Positions 33,896 through 42,613 of a DNA stretch of 64,000 nt are shown piece by piece. The stretch is from Chromatiales bacterium (lineage in GTDB: Bacteria > Pseudomonadota > Gammaproteobacteria > Steroidobacterales > GCA-2729495): assembly GCA_002729495.1 (NCBI GenBank), contig PBYE01000027.1, positions 1 to 64,000 on the forward strand, in the 5' to 3' direction. Each line of letters starts with the position of its first letter. Position 1 is the first letter of the stretch. A program made the translations under genes and the position numbers. Under the pieces are notes generated by a model. It was given only the letters and a program-made list of their open reading frames with translations, was not told the origin of the DNA and made no database searches.

Positions 33896-35098
33896 ATGAC
33901 GGACAAGCAGTCTTTACCCCTGGCAGGGATCAGGGTGATCGAGTTTACCCATATGGTTATGGGGCCCGCCGCCGGCCTGGTGCTTGCGGATATGGGTGCC
34001 GATGTGATCAAGATCGAACCGGCCGGGGGCGACAATACCCGGCGTTTGCCTGGTTCAGGATCGGGTTATTTCCCGATGTACAACCGCAACAAACGCAGCC
34101 TGTGCGTTGATCTCAAATCGGAAGCCGGCAAGGAAGCGGTTCTGAAACTCCTCGATGATGCAGATGTGCTGATCGAGAATTTCCGTCCAGGTACGATGGA
34201 CCGCCTGGGTTTCGGTTACGAGGAAATCAGCAAACGTAACCCAAAGCTTATTTATTGTTCAGAAAAAGGCTTCCTCGCGGGTCCCTACGAACACCGCACC
34301 GCGCTTGACGAAGTCGCGCAGATGATGGGCGGCCTCGCCTACATGACCGGCCCGCCGGGGCAGCCCTTACGGGCAGGTGCGTCGGTGATCGACGTGCAGG
34401 GTGGCATGTTCGGCTCGCTGGGCATACTCGGCGCATTACACCAGCGCAACGAGACCGGCAAAGGGCAACTGGTCATTGCTTCGTTGTACGAGAGCACGGT
34501 GTTCCTCGTCGGTCAGCACATGGCACAGAAAGCTGTGACCGGTAACGCAGCGGCACCGATGCCCGCACGTGTCTCCGCATGGGCTATCTACCAGGTGTTC
34601 GATACAAAGGATGACGACCAGGTGTTTGTCGGCGTTGTCAGCGACAAGCAGTGGGTCATGCTGTGCGAATCCTTCGGGCTTGATGAGTTGGGGGCTGACG
34701 AAACGCTTAAGACCAACAGCGACCGGGTGGCTAACAAGGAGCGCCTGGTGCCGCTCATCAAGGAGGCATTCGCCGCTTACACCAAGGCTGAGTTAATGGA
34801 GAAACTGGAGGCCACGGGTCTGCCGTTTGCACCGATCACGCGGCCTGAAGATCTGTTCGAAGATCCGCACCTGAATTCGGGTGGCGGACTGGTTCCGTTT
34901 ACGGTTACTGACGGCGAGTTCAAGGGCCAGGAAGCGAAGCTACCTGCACTGCCGCTCGAGATGGACGGCAATCGCTTTGGCTTGTACCAGCCGGTCCCAC
35001 GCGCGGGCGAACATACGCGCGATGTACTCGCCGAGGCGGGTTATTCGGATGCCGAGATCGACCAGATGATAGCGGACGGTGTTGTTACCGCGGAATAA
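33896..35098 (+). CDS. CaiB/BaiF (type III) CoA-transferase
   Basis: 400 residues. Seen: RVIEFTHMVMGPAAGLVLADMGADVIKIEP at the start, a NKRSLCVDLKSEAGKEA block, the catalytic aspartate in SVIDVQGGMFG near residue 165, and a late GEHTRDVLAEAGYSDAEID. Type III CoA-transferases move CoA between carboxylic acids such as succinate and a dicarboxylic or branched acid. It is divergent from HMG-CoA lyase across 144 bp; the two may serve the same catabolic route. Donor and acceptor cannot be read from sequence. Confidence 0.93.
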   Translation: MTDKQSLPLAGIRVIEFTHMVMGPAAGLVLADMGADVIKIEPAGGDNTRRLPGSGSGYFPMYNRNKRSLCVDLKSEAGKEAVLKLLDDADVLIENFRPGTMDRLGFGYEEISKRNPKLIYCSEKGFLAGPYEHRTALDEVAQMMGGLAYMTGPPGQPLRAGASVIDVQGGMFGSLGILGALHQRNETGKGQLVIASLYESTVFLVGQHMAQKAVTGNAAAPMPARVSAWAIYQVFDTKDDDQVFVGVVSDKQWVMLCESFGLDELGADETLKTNSDRVANKERLVPLIKEAFAAYTKAELMEKLEATGLPFAPITRPEDLFEDPHLNSGGGLVPFTVTDGEFKGQEAKLPALPLEMDGNRFGLYQPVPRAGEHTRDVLAEAGYSDAEIDQMIADGVVTAE

Positions 35099-35123
35099 TT
35101 AGGGAGCCTTCAGGAATTAGCCT

Positions 35124-35335
35124 GTAGGAGCGGCTTTAAATGACGAGCAGATTTCAGGACTCGCGCAGCAAGTCCTGAAAGGTCTCCTCGGAATTTATGT
35201 CGCCAATGCACCGCATTGGTCGACTTCTGTCGATACTGCAAGCTTTCGAGAAATAACCTTGTGTCGCTACGCGACGATTAAATCTGCATGTCCGAATGCA
35301 CGCAAATTCGGTTCGCGGCTAAAGCCGACTCCTAC
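35124..35335. repeat. Second REPIN-like element with internal hairpins
   Basis: GTAGGAGCGGCTTTA at 35124 (a unit that breaks off early) faces an inverted complete unit at 35311-35335 (GTTCGCGGCTAAAGCCGACT then CCTAC). Between them are several further hairpins: TTTCAGGACT/AGTCCTGAAA (35152-35180), CCAATGC/GCATTGG near 35211, and GTCGC/GCGAC near 35265. It lies between the converging CoA-transferase and leuD genes and could help end both transcripts. Confidence 0.75.
35152..35180. terminator. Hairpin downstream of CoA-transferase
   Basis: Perfect 10-bp stem TTTCAGGACT/AGTCCTGAAA with a 9-nt loop, 54 bp past the stop codon. No T-run, so a transcript-end stabiliser or Rho-assisted terminator is more likely than an intrinsic one. 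Confidence 0.5.
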
Positions 35336-35952
35336 AAATATATCCACGGCCGTTTCAGCCGGTCACGTCCCTGGAATGCCAGGATCTCGTCGTCGTACCT
35401 CCGGGTCACCGCAATGGCATCCAGGCCTTCCAGTAACATCTCCCGGTCGGCGGGCGCAATCTCAAAGGAATTCGTCGTCTGGTCCGGCGCGGCAACCGTG
35501 CAGGTAATCAGGTCGACTTTTATGGTGTTTTTTGCCGGGTCCTCTTCAACCTGGCGGGCGAGGTCGCTTACCGTATCCTCCGGCAAAATCACGGGCAGGA
35601 TGCCGTTACGCACGCAGTTGCCATGGAAAATATTGCCAAAACCCGGTGCGATGATGCAGCGTATGCCCCATTCGGCGAGCGCCCAAACCGCATGTTCGCG
35701 GGATGAGCCGCATCCGAAGTTGTCACCGGCAAGCAGAATTTTTGCCTGCCGATAGGGTTCCTGGTTCAGAACGAACTCCGGATTTTCTTCCCGTCCGCCC
35801 GGTTCCGTGTAACGCCAGTTAGCGAACATACCGTCTGACAGGCCTTCCTTGGACACGCGTTTCATCTCGCGACTTGGAATGATGACGTCGGTATCGATGT
35901 TAATCCGCATCAACGGCGCTGCAATGGCTTCCAGTTCAATAAACTTTTCCAT
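35332..35952 (-). CDS. leuD: 3-isopropylmalate dehydratase small subunit (LeuD type)
   Basis: 206 residues of the aconitase swivel domain: NIDTDVIIPSREMKRV, NFGCGSSREHAVWAL, PGFGNIFHGNCVRNGILPV. It pairs with LeuC to isomerise 2- and 3-isopropylmalate. The YTEPGGREENPEFVLN insertion and the early KRV region are like the usual family, but overall it is a divergent member, as is its partner. The gap to leuC is 4 bp. No leuA or leuB lies nearby, so a related hydro-lyase reaction on another 2-methyl- or alkyl-malate is possible. Confidence 0.88.
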   Translation of the reverse strand: MEKFIELEAIAAPLMRINIDTDVIIPSREMKRVSKEGLSDGMFANWRYTEPGGREENPEFVLNQEPYRQAKILLAGDNFGCGSSREHAVWALAEWGIRCIIAPGFGNIFHGNCVRNGILPVILPEDTVSDLARQVEEDPAKNTIKVDLITCTVAAPDQTTNSFEIAPADREMLLEGLDAIAVTRRYDDEILAFQGRDRLKRPWIYL

Positions 35953-35956
35953 GGCA

Positions 35957-37360
35957 CTAATCCAGTTTCCGGACGTCCGCTAAACATCCCTTGATTGCCG
36001 ACGCGGCAACTGTTGCCGGGCTGGCGAGGTGAGTACGCGTCCGCGGTCCCTGGCGGTTCTCAAAATTCCGGTTGGTACTGCTGATAACACGTTCCTCGTG
36101 ACCGAAGCTTTCGCCGCCGGCGAAGAAACACATCGAGCAACCTGGTTCGCGCCATTCGAAACCGGCATCCATGAATACTTTGTCGATGCCTTCTGCCTCG
36201 GCCGCTTGTTTAACCAGGCCGGACCCCGGCACGCAGATGGCTTTGACACCCTCCGCAACCTTGCGGCCCTTAAGGATCTCAGCGGCCGCCCGCAGGTCGC
36301 TCAGCCGGCTGTTGGTGCAGGAGCCAATAAATGCAGCATCAATAGGGATACCCGCGAGCGGGGTGCCGGACTCGATCGCCATGTACTCAAGGGCGCGTTC
36401 CATCGCGCTACGCTTGTGTTCGTCGGTTTCGTCGATCGGATCGGGCACAAGCCGGTCAATACCCGTCTCATGCATGGGGCTCGTGCCCCAGGTGATTTGT
36501 GGAACGATGGCTGCGCAATCGATCGTGATTTCCTTGTCAAATACGGCGTCCGGATCGGAGCTGAGCCTCTGCCAGTATTCGACCGCCTGTTCCCACAGAG
36601 GCTCGTCCGGGGCATACGGCCTTCCCTTAATGTATTCAAAGGTCTTGTGGTCCGGTGTGACCAGTCCGCTCCATGCGCCGAATTCGACAGTCATGTTGCA
36701 CAGGGTTAGCCGCGCTTCGATCGACAGTTTGCATACGGCTTCACCCGCAAATTCGATGGCGTAACCGACACCGCCGGCTGCCGTGTGCTCGCCGATGAGC
36801 CGCAGGATCATGTCCTTCGCGCTAACGCCCTGCGGCAGTTGACCCGTGAAGTTAACGCGCATGGTTTTCGGTTTCTTGACCACCAGCGTCTTGGTTGCGA
36901 GTGCATGCTCGGCTTCGGTCGAACCGATCCCCCAGGCCAACGCACCGAGCCCTCCCAGCGTACCTGTATGGCTGTCAGGGCACACAAGAGTCGTTCCAGG
37001 CAGCGCTATGCCCTGTTCCGGCGAAATAATATGTGCGATGCCCTGGCGCTGATCGCCCAGGTCGAACAGGTTGATCCCCGCAGCCAGGGCAGCCTCGCGG
37101 GTTGTCTGGATAAATGCGGTACCGCCGGGCATGCGCGTATCATCGGTGCGGCCCGGGAAGGTATCGACTATGTGGTCCATGGTGCAGAAAGCCTGTTCCG
37201 GGTTCCTCACAGAGCGGCCGGCTGCTTCCAGGCTCTTCAGCGCAACGCTTCCCGTGCGCTCATGCAGAAATACACGGTCTATGTATATAAGACAGGTGCC
37301 GTCACCCAGGTCGGCTATCTGGTGTTCGTCCCAGATTTTTTCAATAACGGTTTGCGACAT
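35957..37360 (-). CDS. leuC: 3-isopropylmalate dehydratase large subunit (LeuC type, divergent)
   Basis: 467 residues, normal length. The 4Fe-4S cysteines are present: one in [19 protein letters not shown] and two in EPGCSMCFF. Compared with E. coli LeuC, as I recall it, several conserved blocks differ ([20 protein letters not shown] for [30 protein letters not shown] for GCSMCLAMN). It therefore belongs to a second LeuC subgroup, so the substrate may not be isopropylmalate. I start at 37360 ([13 protein letters not shown]) after GGAAGCGG. A terminator-like hairpin ends just before that site. Confidence 0.87.
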   Translation of the reverse strand: [467 protein letters not shown]

Positions 37361-37376
37361 GTCCGCTTCCAAAAAA

Positions 37377-37398
37377 AATCCGGACAACGCCCCGGATT
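37377..37398 (-). promoter_or_regulatory. Terminator-like hairpin in the leuC leader (possible attenuator)
   Basis: Read on the minus strand, stem AATCCGG/CCGGATT, loop of 8, runs straight into TTTTTT and ends 11 nt before the leuC ribosome binding site. A second hairpin, CCCGG/CCGGG, sits just before it (37420-37438). Its 5' arm (CGCCCGG) could instead pair with CCGGGGCG in the terminator and open it. Confidence 0.6.
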
Positions 37399-37448
37399 CG
37401 CGTTCTTTTTCGTTACAATCCCGGCTGCCTGAACCGGGCGAACGCTGG

Positions 37449-37454
37449 ATTCTA
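37449..37454 (-). promoter_or_regulatory. Candidate -10 box for leuC-leuD
   Basis: TAGAAT on the minus strand would start transcription near 37441 and give an 80-nt leader holding both hairpins. No good -35 hexamer is visible at 17 bp, so this is tentative. Confidence 0.35.
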
Positions 37455-37494
37455 GCAGTTCAGCTATTCCTGTTCCCGAGAGTTTTCAACATGA

Positions 37495-38052
37495 GTGTGC
37501 ATAACTTTGCCAATTGAAAGACGACAATTATCATCGGCCGGGTCCTTGGCCGGACTGCTGGGCGTCCTTTGGGGTGCCGGCGGGTTGGCGATTGTTTTGC
37601 TGGACGCGATTGCTCGCCTGTCGGGAATTGCCATGCGGGCGATGGATGATGGCTTAAGCGCGTTTCAATGGGTGTCACTCGTCATAGTTGTTGTTCTCAT
37701 GGCCTACCTGGAGGGCTACCAGGGGTTCCAGAAAAGTTTCTCGCCCCGTTCGGCCGCGCGAACCTATTACCTCTACAGGAACCCGGACCTGTTAACGGTG
37801 GTTTTTGCGCCCCTGTTTGTCATGGGCTTCTTTCGCGCAACCCGTGGACCTTTATTATTTGCCTGGGTTGGAACATGCCTGATCGTTCTGCTGATCGTCA
37901 TACTCCAGCTATCGGCCCAGCCATGGCGGGGTATAGTCGATGCGGGTGTCGTGGCAGGGCTGAGTTGGGGGCTGGGTTCCTTCCTCGTGGAACTGTGGCA
38001 GGTTTTCACGACCGGCATTTATCCCTTATCACCGGCCGTGGCGCAGGACTGA
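37495..38052 (+). CDS. Hypothetical membrane protein
   Basis: Up to 185 residues with about five hydrophobic segments (near residues 17-38, 60-75, 100-112, 118-138 and 145-165) and a central conserved-looking block GYQGFQKSFSPRSAARTYYLY. Start uncertain: GTG 37495 or TTG 37507, with no strong ribosome binding site. It is not a family I can name. It begins within the leuC control region on the opposite strand and is followed 62 bp later by moaC. Confidence 0.65.
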   Translation: MCITLPIERRQLSSAGSLAGLLGVLWGAGGLAIVLLDAIARLSGIAMRAMDDGLSAFQWVSLVIVVVLMAYLEGYQGFQKSFSPRSAARTYYLYRNPDLLTVVFAPLFVMGFFRATRGPLLFAWVGTCLIVLLIVILQLSAQPWRGIVDAGVVAGLSWGLGSFLVELWQVFTTGIYPLSPAVAQD

Positions 38053-38114
38053 ATTACGCAGACCGGCAGCGGTTATAATCATTTCAATCTCTTAGCGCAG
38101 GTTTTTGGATTAAA

Positions 38115-38594
38115 GTGTTTTCGCATATAGACAAGAATAACCAGCCGACGATGGTCGATGTGAGTGACAAGCAGGCGAGCGAGCGTGAGGCGCATGCCAG
38201 CGCGCTGGTGCATCTTCCGTCCGTAGTCGGCGACGCCATCCAGGGTGACGATATCCACACAAAAAAGGGGCCGGTCTTCCAGACCGCGATTATTGCGGGC
38301 ACGATGGCAGCCAAACGTACGTATGAGCTGATTCCTTTCTGTCATCCGCTGGGCCTGGAGTCTTGCAAGATCAATATCGAGATGGTGAACAGGGGTACTG
38401 CACGCATCGATTGCCGGGTGCGGATTTATCACAAGACGGGCGTGGAAATGGAAGCGCTGACCGGCGCATCGGTCGCGGCCCTGACCATTTACGATATGTG
38501 TAAGGGGCTGTCACACGATATCGTTATCGACGAACTAAAGCTTGAGTCAAAGACCGGCGGAAAAAGCGACTACAAGGCCGCATCCAACCTGTAA
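38115..38594 (+). CDS. moaC: Cyclic pyranopterin monophosphate synthase MoaC
   Basis: 159 residues. Motifs MVDVSDKQASEREAHASA near residue 13, KGPVFQTAIIAGTMAAKRTYELIPFCHPL, and EALTGASVAALTIYDMCKGL near the C-terminus. It rearranges the MoaA product to cyclic pyranopterin monophosphate. GTG start at 38115; the N-terminal extension before MVDVS matches the usual MoaC length. It is 6 bp upstream of mobA in a moaC-mobA-folE operon. Confidence 0.96.
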   Translation: MFSHIDKNNQPTMVDVSDKQASEREAHASALVHLPSVVGDAIQGDDIHTKKGPVFQTAIIAGTMAAKRTYELIPFCHPLGLESCKINIEMVNRGTARIDCRVRIYHKTGVEMEALTGASVAALTIYDMCKGLSHDIVIDELKLESKTGGKSDYKAASNL

Positions 38595-38600
38595 GAATTA

Positions 38601-39230
38601 ATGGTCAGTGTGCCACCAGTGAAGGGGCTCGTGTTGGCCGGTGGCCAAAGCATTCGCATGGCTAACGACAAGGCGGCCATGTTGTATAGGGGCCAACCGA
38701 TGTTGACCAGGGCGGCTGAGCTGCTGGCTCACGAACTGGAAGATGTCCGGGTTTCGGTGCGCGCGGACCAGGTTGATGACGCTATTCGCAGCCGCCATGA
38801 CCTGGTAGAAGATCAGCTTGAGGGCATTGGCCCTGCCGCCGGTATACTTTCCGCGCACCTGGAACAGCCGGATTGTGCCTGGCTGGTCATTGCATGCGAC
38901 ATGCCCTTGCTGAATGCCTCGCTGATAAGCGAACTACTTGCCGCAAGGGATGCCGGTTTTGATGCCACTGCGTGGGCGTCTGCCGATGATGGGGCGCCTG
39001 AGCCGTTGTGCAGCATTTATGAACCCGGTACTCTTGCCGCATTTCTGGCACAGGTCAGATCGGGCGGGAGTCCGAGTCCCCGGTCGTGGCTGGCGAATGC
39101 GCGAATCCGGTTGCTGGATTCGCCCGGCCCGGACTTGCTGAATAGCGCGAACACGCAAGCCGAACTTGAACAAATGAAAGGTGGTACGGGATCGCCATCA
39201 GGCGCTACCCGCCAGGATGAATATGAATAA
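38601..39230 (+). CDS. mobA: Molybdenum cofactor guanylyltransferase MobA
   Basis: 209 residues. [21 protein letters not shown] (the GTP-binding LAGG-x-R-x-x-x-DK motif), [22 protein letters not shown] and an LNSANT-type C-terminal block. It attaches GMP to molybdopterin, giving the MGD form used by DMSO-reductase-family enzymes such as formate dehydrogenase; this agrees with fdhD in the window. The 3' end overlaps the folE start by 14 bp. Confidence 0.93.
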   Translation: MVSVPPVKGLVLAGGQSIRMANDKAAMLYRGQPMLTRAAELLAHELEDVRVSVRADQVDDAIRSRHDLVEDQLEGIGPAAGILSAHLEQPDCAWLVIACDMPLLNASLISELLAARDAGFDATAWASADDGAPEPLCSIYEPGTLAAFLAQVRSGGSPSPRSWLANARIRLLDSPGPDLLNSANTQAELEQMKGGTGSPSGATRQDEYE

Positions 39231-39816
39231 GAAAATGGAGAAACGTCCGTCGGACGAAGAAGCGCAAGCAGCGGTTCGCATACTACTGCAATGGATGGGC
39301 GAAGATCCGGATCGCAAAGGCTTGGTGCGTACTCCCGAACGGGTGCTGGGTTCCTACGGTGACTGGTTTGCGGGTTACAACCAGGACCCGTTCAGCATAC
39401 TGGGCTCGAGTTTCCCGGATGCAGAAGGCTACCAGGAGATTGTGGCGCTCAAGGATATCGATTTCGAATCGCACTGCGAGCATCATATTGCGCCATTCAT
39501 TGGTAAGGCACATGTGGCTTACATGCCTGACAAAAAAGTAGTTGGCATCAGTAAGCTGGTCCGCGTTGTGAATGCCTATGCAAAACGCCTGCAGGTGCAG
39601 GAGAAACTGACCAATCAGATCGCTAATTGCATTAATGATGTACTGCAGCCGCGGGGTGTTGCCGTGGTGCTGGAAGCTCAGCACGAATGCATGACGACAC
39701 GTGGTGTTTACAAGAGCAATATCAAGATGGTTACGAGCTCTATGCTTGGGTGTTTCCGGGAGGACGAGAAGATTCGTACCGAATTCCTGAGTATGCTGAG
39801 AGACTCGATAAGGTAG
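39217..39816 (+). CDS. folE: GTP cyclohydrolase I FolE
   Basis: 199 residues. Zinc/active-site motif [11 protein letters not shown] near residue 85, [36 protein letters not shown]. It makes dihydroneopterin triphosphate from GTP for folate (or pterin) synthesis. Start ATG 39217 inside the end of mobA; an ATG 6 bp later is nearly as good. The operon moaC-mobA-folE groups two GTP-using pterin pathways. Confidence 0.95.
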   Translation: MNMNKKMEKRPSDEEAQAAVRILLQWMGEDPDRKGLVRTPERVLGSYGDWFAGYNQDPFSILGSSFPDAEGYQEIVALKDIDFESHCEHHIAPFIGKAHVAYMPDKKVVGISKLVRVVNAYAKRLQVQEKLTNQIANCINDVLQPRGVAVVLEAQHECMTTRGVYKSNIKMVTSSMLGCFREDEKIRTEFLSMLRDSIR

Positions 39817-39859
39817 ATTTGCCAGATAATATAGAGGTAAGCACGTACGGGAATCTTGC

Positions 39860-40327
39860 ATGGCTATAAGGATAAGCAACCTGGAGGATGCCAAGGCGCT
39901 GGAAGACAGCGAGATTGGTCTGTCCGAATGGATTCTCGTTGACCAGGAGCGTATCGACACATTTGCCGAGGCTACCGAAGACTACCAGTGGATTCACACA
40001 GACCCGGAAAGGGCGGCACGCGAGTTTCCGCTTGGAACAACCTGCGCGCATGGCGCCCTGACTATTTCCCTGATCTCCGGAGTGATATCGAAGTTGGTCG
40101 AAACAAAAGGGGATGAACGTTTTATCAACTACGGCATTAACAAGGCCCGCTTCCGATCCATGGTGCCGTCTGGCAGCGAGGTCCGTGTGCGCACAATATT
40201 GAAATCTGCCCGGAAACGTGCCGGCGCGTTGCAACTCATACTTAATTGCGCGGTCGAGATGGAAGATAACGAACGACCGGTCGCCAGCGCCGAAATCGTG
40301 ATCATGTACTTCCTCGAGGGTATCTGA
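39860..40327 (+). CDS. MaoC-like hydratase (R-specific enoyl-CoA hydratase type)
   Basis: 155 residues, single hot-dog domain. The hydratase-2 motif is recognisable: Asp/His in YQWIHTDPERAAREFPLGTT, followed by CAHGALTISLISG, then NYGINKARFRSMVPSGSEVRV. It hydrates trans-2-enoyl-CoA or a similar thioester. It follows folE by 43 bp and might be read through. Its likely partners are the acyl-CoA genes nearby (TesB, ETF-QO, thiolase). Confidence 0.9.
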   Translation: MAIRISNLEDAKALEDSEIGLSEWILVDQERIDTFAEATEDYQWIHTDPERAAREFPLGTTCAHGALTISLISGVISKLVETKGDERFINYGINKARFRSMVPSGSEVRVRTILKSARKRAGALQLILNCAVEMEDNERPVASAEIVIMYFLEGI

Positions 40328-40355
40328 CCGGTTAGCCGGTTAATGGCCGTCGCGA

Positions 40356-41096
40356 TCAGGGGCTGGCAGCCTCAATCAGATTTCCCCGGAATGCCCGTAT
40401 GCGGCTGGCGTTAACACCCATATCGCCCTGGCCGATGCGTGATTTTGAGCGAACGTCTATCAGCGTCATTGCTCCCTCGCTGCCGATCCGGATCACGACG
40501 TCATCTTTAAAACCGACAAATGGCGTTGTCGCTGTTGCTTCGATTCGCCCGTCGTCAAGGCTGCTGGCCACAATTTCCCAGCCCATGTCCGTGGCAACTT
40601 CGAGCGCCGCCTGGAACACGAAGCTGCGGGGATCGGGTAATTCGATAGTCTGGATGTCCGGATAGGCAGCTGCCTGGAGCTCAGGAGTGTCGCCGCCGCT
40701 GTATGCAACATCGTTGGCACGTTCAACATCCAGCGCCGCGATAGCTACAAATGCAGGAGGGTTGCTTGTATCGGTTGAGATATCGTGGATAGGAGCGCCA
40801 CCGGCACCTATACGGCTGCCAACATTTACCAGCGCCGCCAGGCCGAGCACGATGGCTATCAATGTTCCTGTTGTTGCGCTGGCGGCGCCGCCTCGGAATA
40901 TTCCGACCACACCCATGATTCCGCCGATAACCAGGAGTAAAGAACCCAGTGTCAGCACCATCATCGCCGTGAACGGCGACAAGCCAATTGGTGCGCACAG
41001 AAAACCAAGGATCGTTACTGCTACACCGGCAGCTGCCACACGAACGGTCCAGGTGCTTTTGCCGGATTTTGAGGAAGTAGTATCACTTTTATTCAT
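40356..41096 (-). CDS. DUF1499 family protein with three N-terminal TM segments
   Basis: 246 residues. Residues 18-100 hold three hydrophobic segments; the C-terminal 130 residues are the DUF1499 domain (APIHDISTDTSNPPAFVAI, WEIVASSLDDGRIEATATTPFVGFKDDVVIRI, DVRSKSRIGQGDMGVNASRIRAF). The domain's function is unknown. The start at 41096 (MNKSDTTSSK) is preferred to an upstream ATG because the extra residues have no family match. It is monocistronic, convergent with the MaoC gene and divergent from tesB. Confidence 0.87.
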   Translation of the reverse strand: MNKSDTTSSKSGKSTWTVRVAAAGVAVTILGFLCAPIGLSPFTAMMVLTLGSLLLVIGGIMGVVGIFRGGAASATTGTLIAIVLGLAALVNVGSRIGAGGAPIHDISTDTSNPPAFVAIAALDVERANDVAYSGGDTPELQAAAYPDIQTIELPDPRSFVFQAALEVATDMGWEIVASSLDDGRIEATATTPFVGFKDDVVIRIGSEGAMTLIDVRSKSRIGQGDMGVNASRIRAFRGNLIEAASP

Positions 41097-41221
41097 GGCT
41101 GAATCCCCGACGGAGCCGCCGTTAATGCGCCAAAACTTAGCATATGCGCATTCAGGTTGCCCATGCCGGGGCAAAGCGGCATTGTGCATATACTACGTAC
41201 GGGTGCGGAGGGTTTTGGCGT

Positions 41222-42079
41222 ATGGATCCGGTACTGGCCGACTTGCTGAAGCTGCTAAAGCTTGAGCGTATAGAAGAGAACATCTTTCGCGGCGAAAGCC
41301 GGGATATAGGAACGCCGCAGGTATTTGGCGGCCAGGTGCTGGGGCAGGCGTTGTATGCGGCCGGACAGACTGTTGATGAGCGGTATCCCCATTCACTTCA
41401 CGCTTACTTTTTGCGGCGGGGCGACGTTGAAGCCCCGATAGTCTACGAGGTGGATCGCGCGCGCGATGGCGCCAGTTTCAGTAATCGTCGTATCGTTGCG
41501 ATTCAGCATGGTCGGCCTATCTTCAACATGGCTGCTTCCTTTCAGAAAGAAGAAAGCGGGATAGAGCACCAGGCAGATATGCCAGACGTCGCGGGGCCCG
41601 ATGGACTTGCCGATCGCAGCGAAGTCGGCGAAGTCGTACTCGCGCAGGTGCATGAAAAAATGCGCCGGTATCTCACCCGCAAAAGGCCTTTTATGGTTCG
41701 GCCGCTGAAAAAACCGGACTTTCTGAACCCGGAAAAACTTGAGCCCGTCAAACATGTCTGGATAAAGGCTGTAGATAAACTGGCCGATGATCCTGTTTTG
41801 CATCAGACCCTGTTGGCATACGTGTCAGATTACGAGCTACTGGGAACAGCTACCCTGCCGCATGGAATTAATTTTGCGGTTACAAAGATGCAGATGGCGA
41901 GTCTCGATCACGCAATGTGGTTTCACCATCCGTTCCGCGTTGACGAATGGTTATTGTTTTCTTTTGACAGCCCGAGTACGTCGGGTTCGCGTGGGATCGC
42001 CCGGTGCATGGTATTCACCCAGGACGGCAAACTGGTTGCTTCGAGCGTTCAGGAAGGCCTGATTCGCGTACGCGATTAA
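41222..42079 (+). CDS. tesB: Acyl-CoA thioesterase II
   Basis: 285 residues, double hot-dog. Seen: [71 protein letters not shown], a second hot-dog with ATLPHGINF and [20 protein letters not shown], and the catalytic Asp in that last block. It hydrolyses medium/long acyl-CoA. Start taken at ATG 41222 ([17 protein letters not shown]), matching the family N-terminus. Its stop overlaps that of the convergent carbonic anhydrase gene by 4 bp. Confidence 0.95.
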   Translation: MDPVLADLLKLLKLERIEENIFRGESRDIGTPQVFGGQVLGQALYAAGQTVDERYPHSLHAYFLRRGDVEAPIVYEVDRARDGASFSNRRIVAIQHGRPIFNMAASFQKEESGIEHQADMPDVAGPDGLADRSEVGEVVLAQVHEKMRRYLTRKRPFMVRPLKKPDFLNPEKLEPVKHVWIKAVDKLADDPVLHQTLLAYVSDYELLGTATLPHGINFAVTKMQMASLDHAMWFHHPFRVDEWLLFSFDSPSTSGSRGIARCMVFTQDGKLVASSVQEGLIRVRD

Positions 42080-42609
42080 ACCTGCTGCCCGATAGCCCCG
42101 AGCTCGGACAGGTAGCGCCGGGCGTATTCAATATAACGATCCGCGTTAGCTTTTAATGCCTTGAGGTCTTCGCCGTTGATGTCGCGTACGATTTTAGCGG
42201 GTGTGCCCATGATTACCGTGTTGTCCGGAAAGGATTTGCCTTCGGTGATGAGGGCATGAGCACCGACGATGCAGTTCCTGCCGATTTTTGATCCGTTCAG
42301 CAGCGTTGCACCAATACCGATGAGTGAGCCGTTTCCGATCTCGCAGCCATGTAGCATGGCCATGTGTCCGACTGTTACAAATTCACCGACGGTACAGGGG
42401 TAATCCCGGTCGGTGTGGCACACTGTCCCGTCCTGGATGTTGGAGCCGCGGCCTATGGTTATCGGCTCGATATCTCCGCGCAGCACTGCGCCAAACCAGA
42501 TGCTCGATTCGGGTTCCAGGATAACGTCACCGATGATGGCAGCGCTGGGCGCCACAAAGACATCGGGCGGTATCGCCGCCGGCTGTTGCGATGCGAGTTC
42601 GTACATCAA
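42076..42609 (-). CDS. Gamma-carbonic-anhydrase family protein (YrdA-like)
   Basis: 177 residues of left-handed beta-helix: [73 protein letters not shown]. Three His ligands for the interfacial metal are present in [13 protein letters not shown]. Trimeric; some members hydrate CO2, others have no known activity. It lies 4 bp below gpmA on the minus strand and is probably cotranscribed with it. Confidence 0.92.
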   Translation of the reverse strand: MMYELASQQPAAIPPDVFVAPSAAIIGDVILEPESSIWFGAVLRGDIEPITIGRGSNIQDGTVCHTDRDYPCTVGEFVTVGHMAMLHGCEIGNGSLIGIGATLLNGSKIGRNCIVGAHALITEGKSFPDNTVIMGTPAKIVRDINGEDLKALKANADRYIEYARRYLSELGAIGQQV

Positions 42610-42613
42610 TGCG

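Noticed and set aside
37460..37507. Leucine leader peptide (MLKTLGNRNS) for leuC attenuation
   Set aside because: Only two leucines, not consecutive, and it lies upstream of the likely transcription start.
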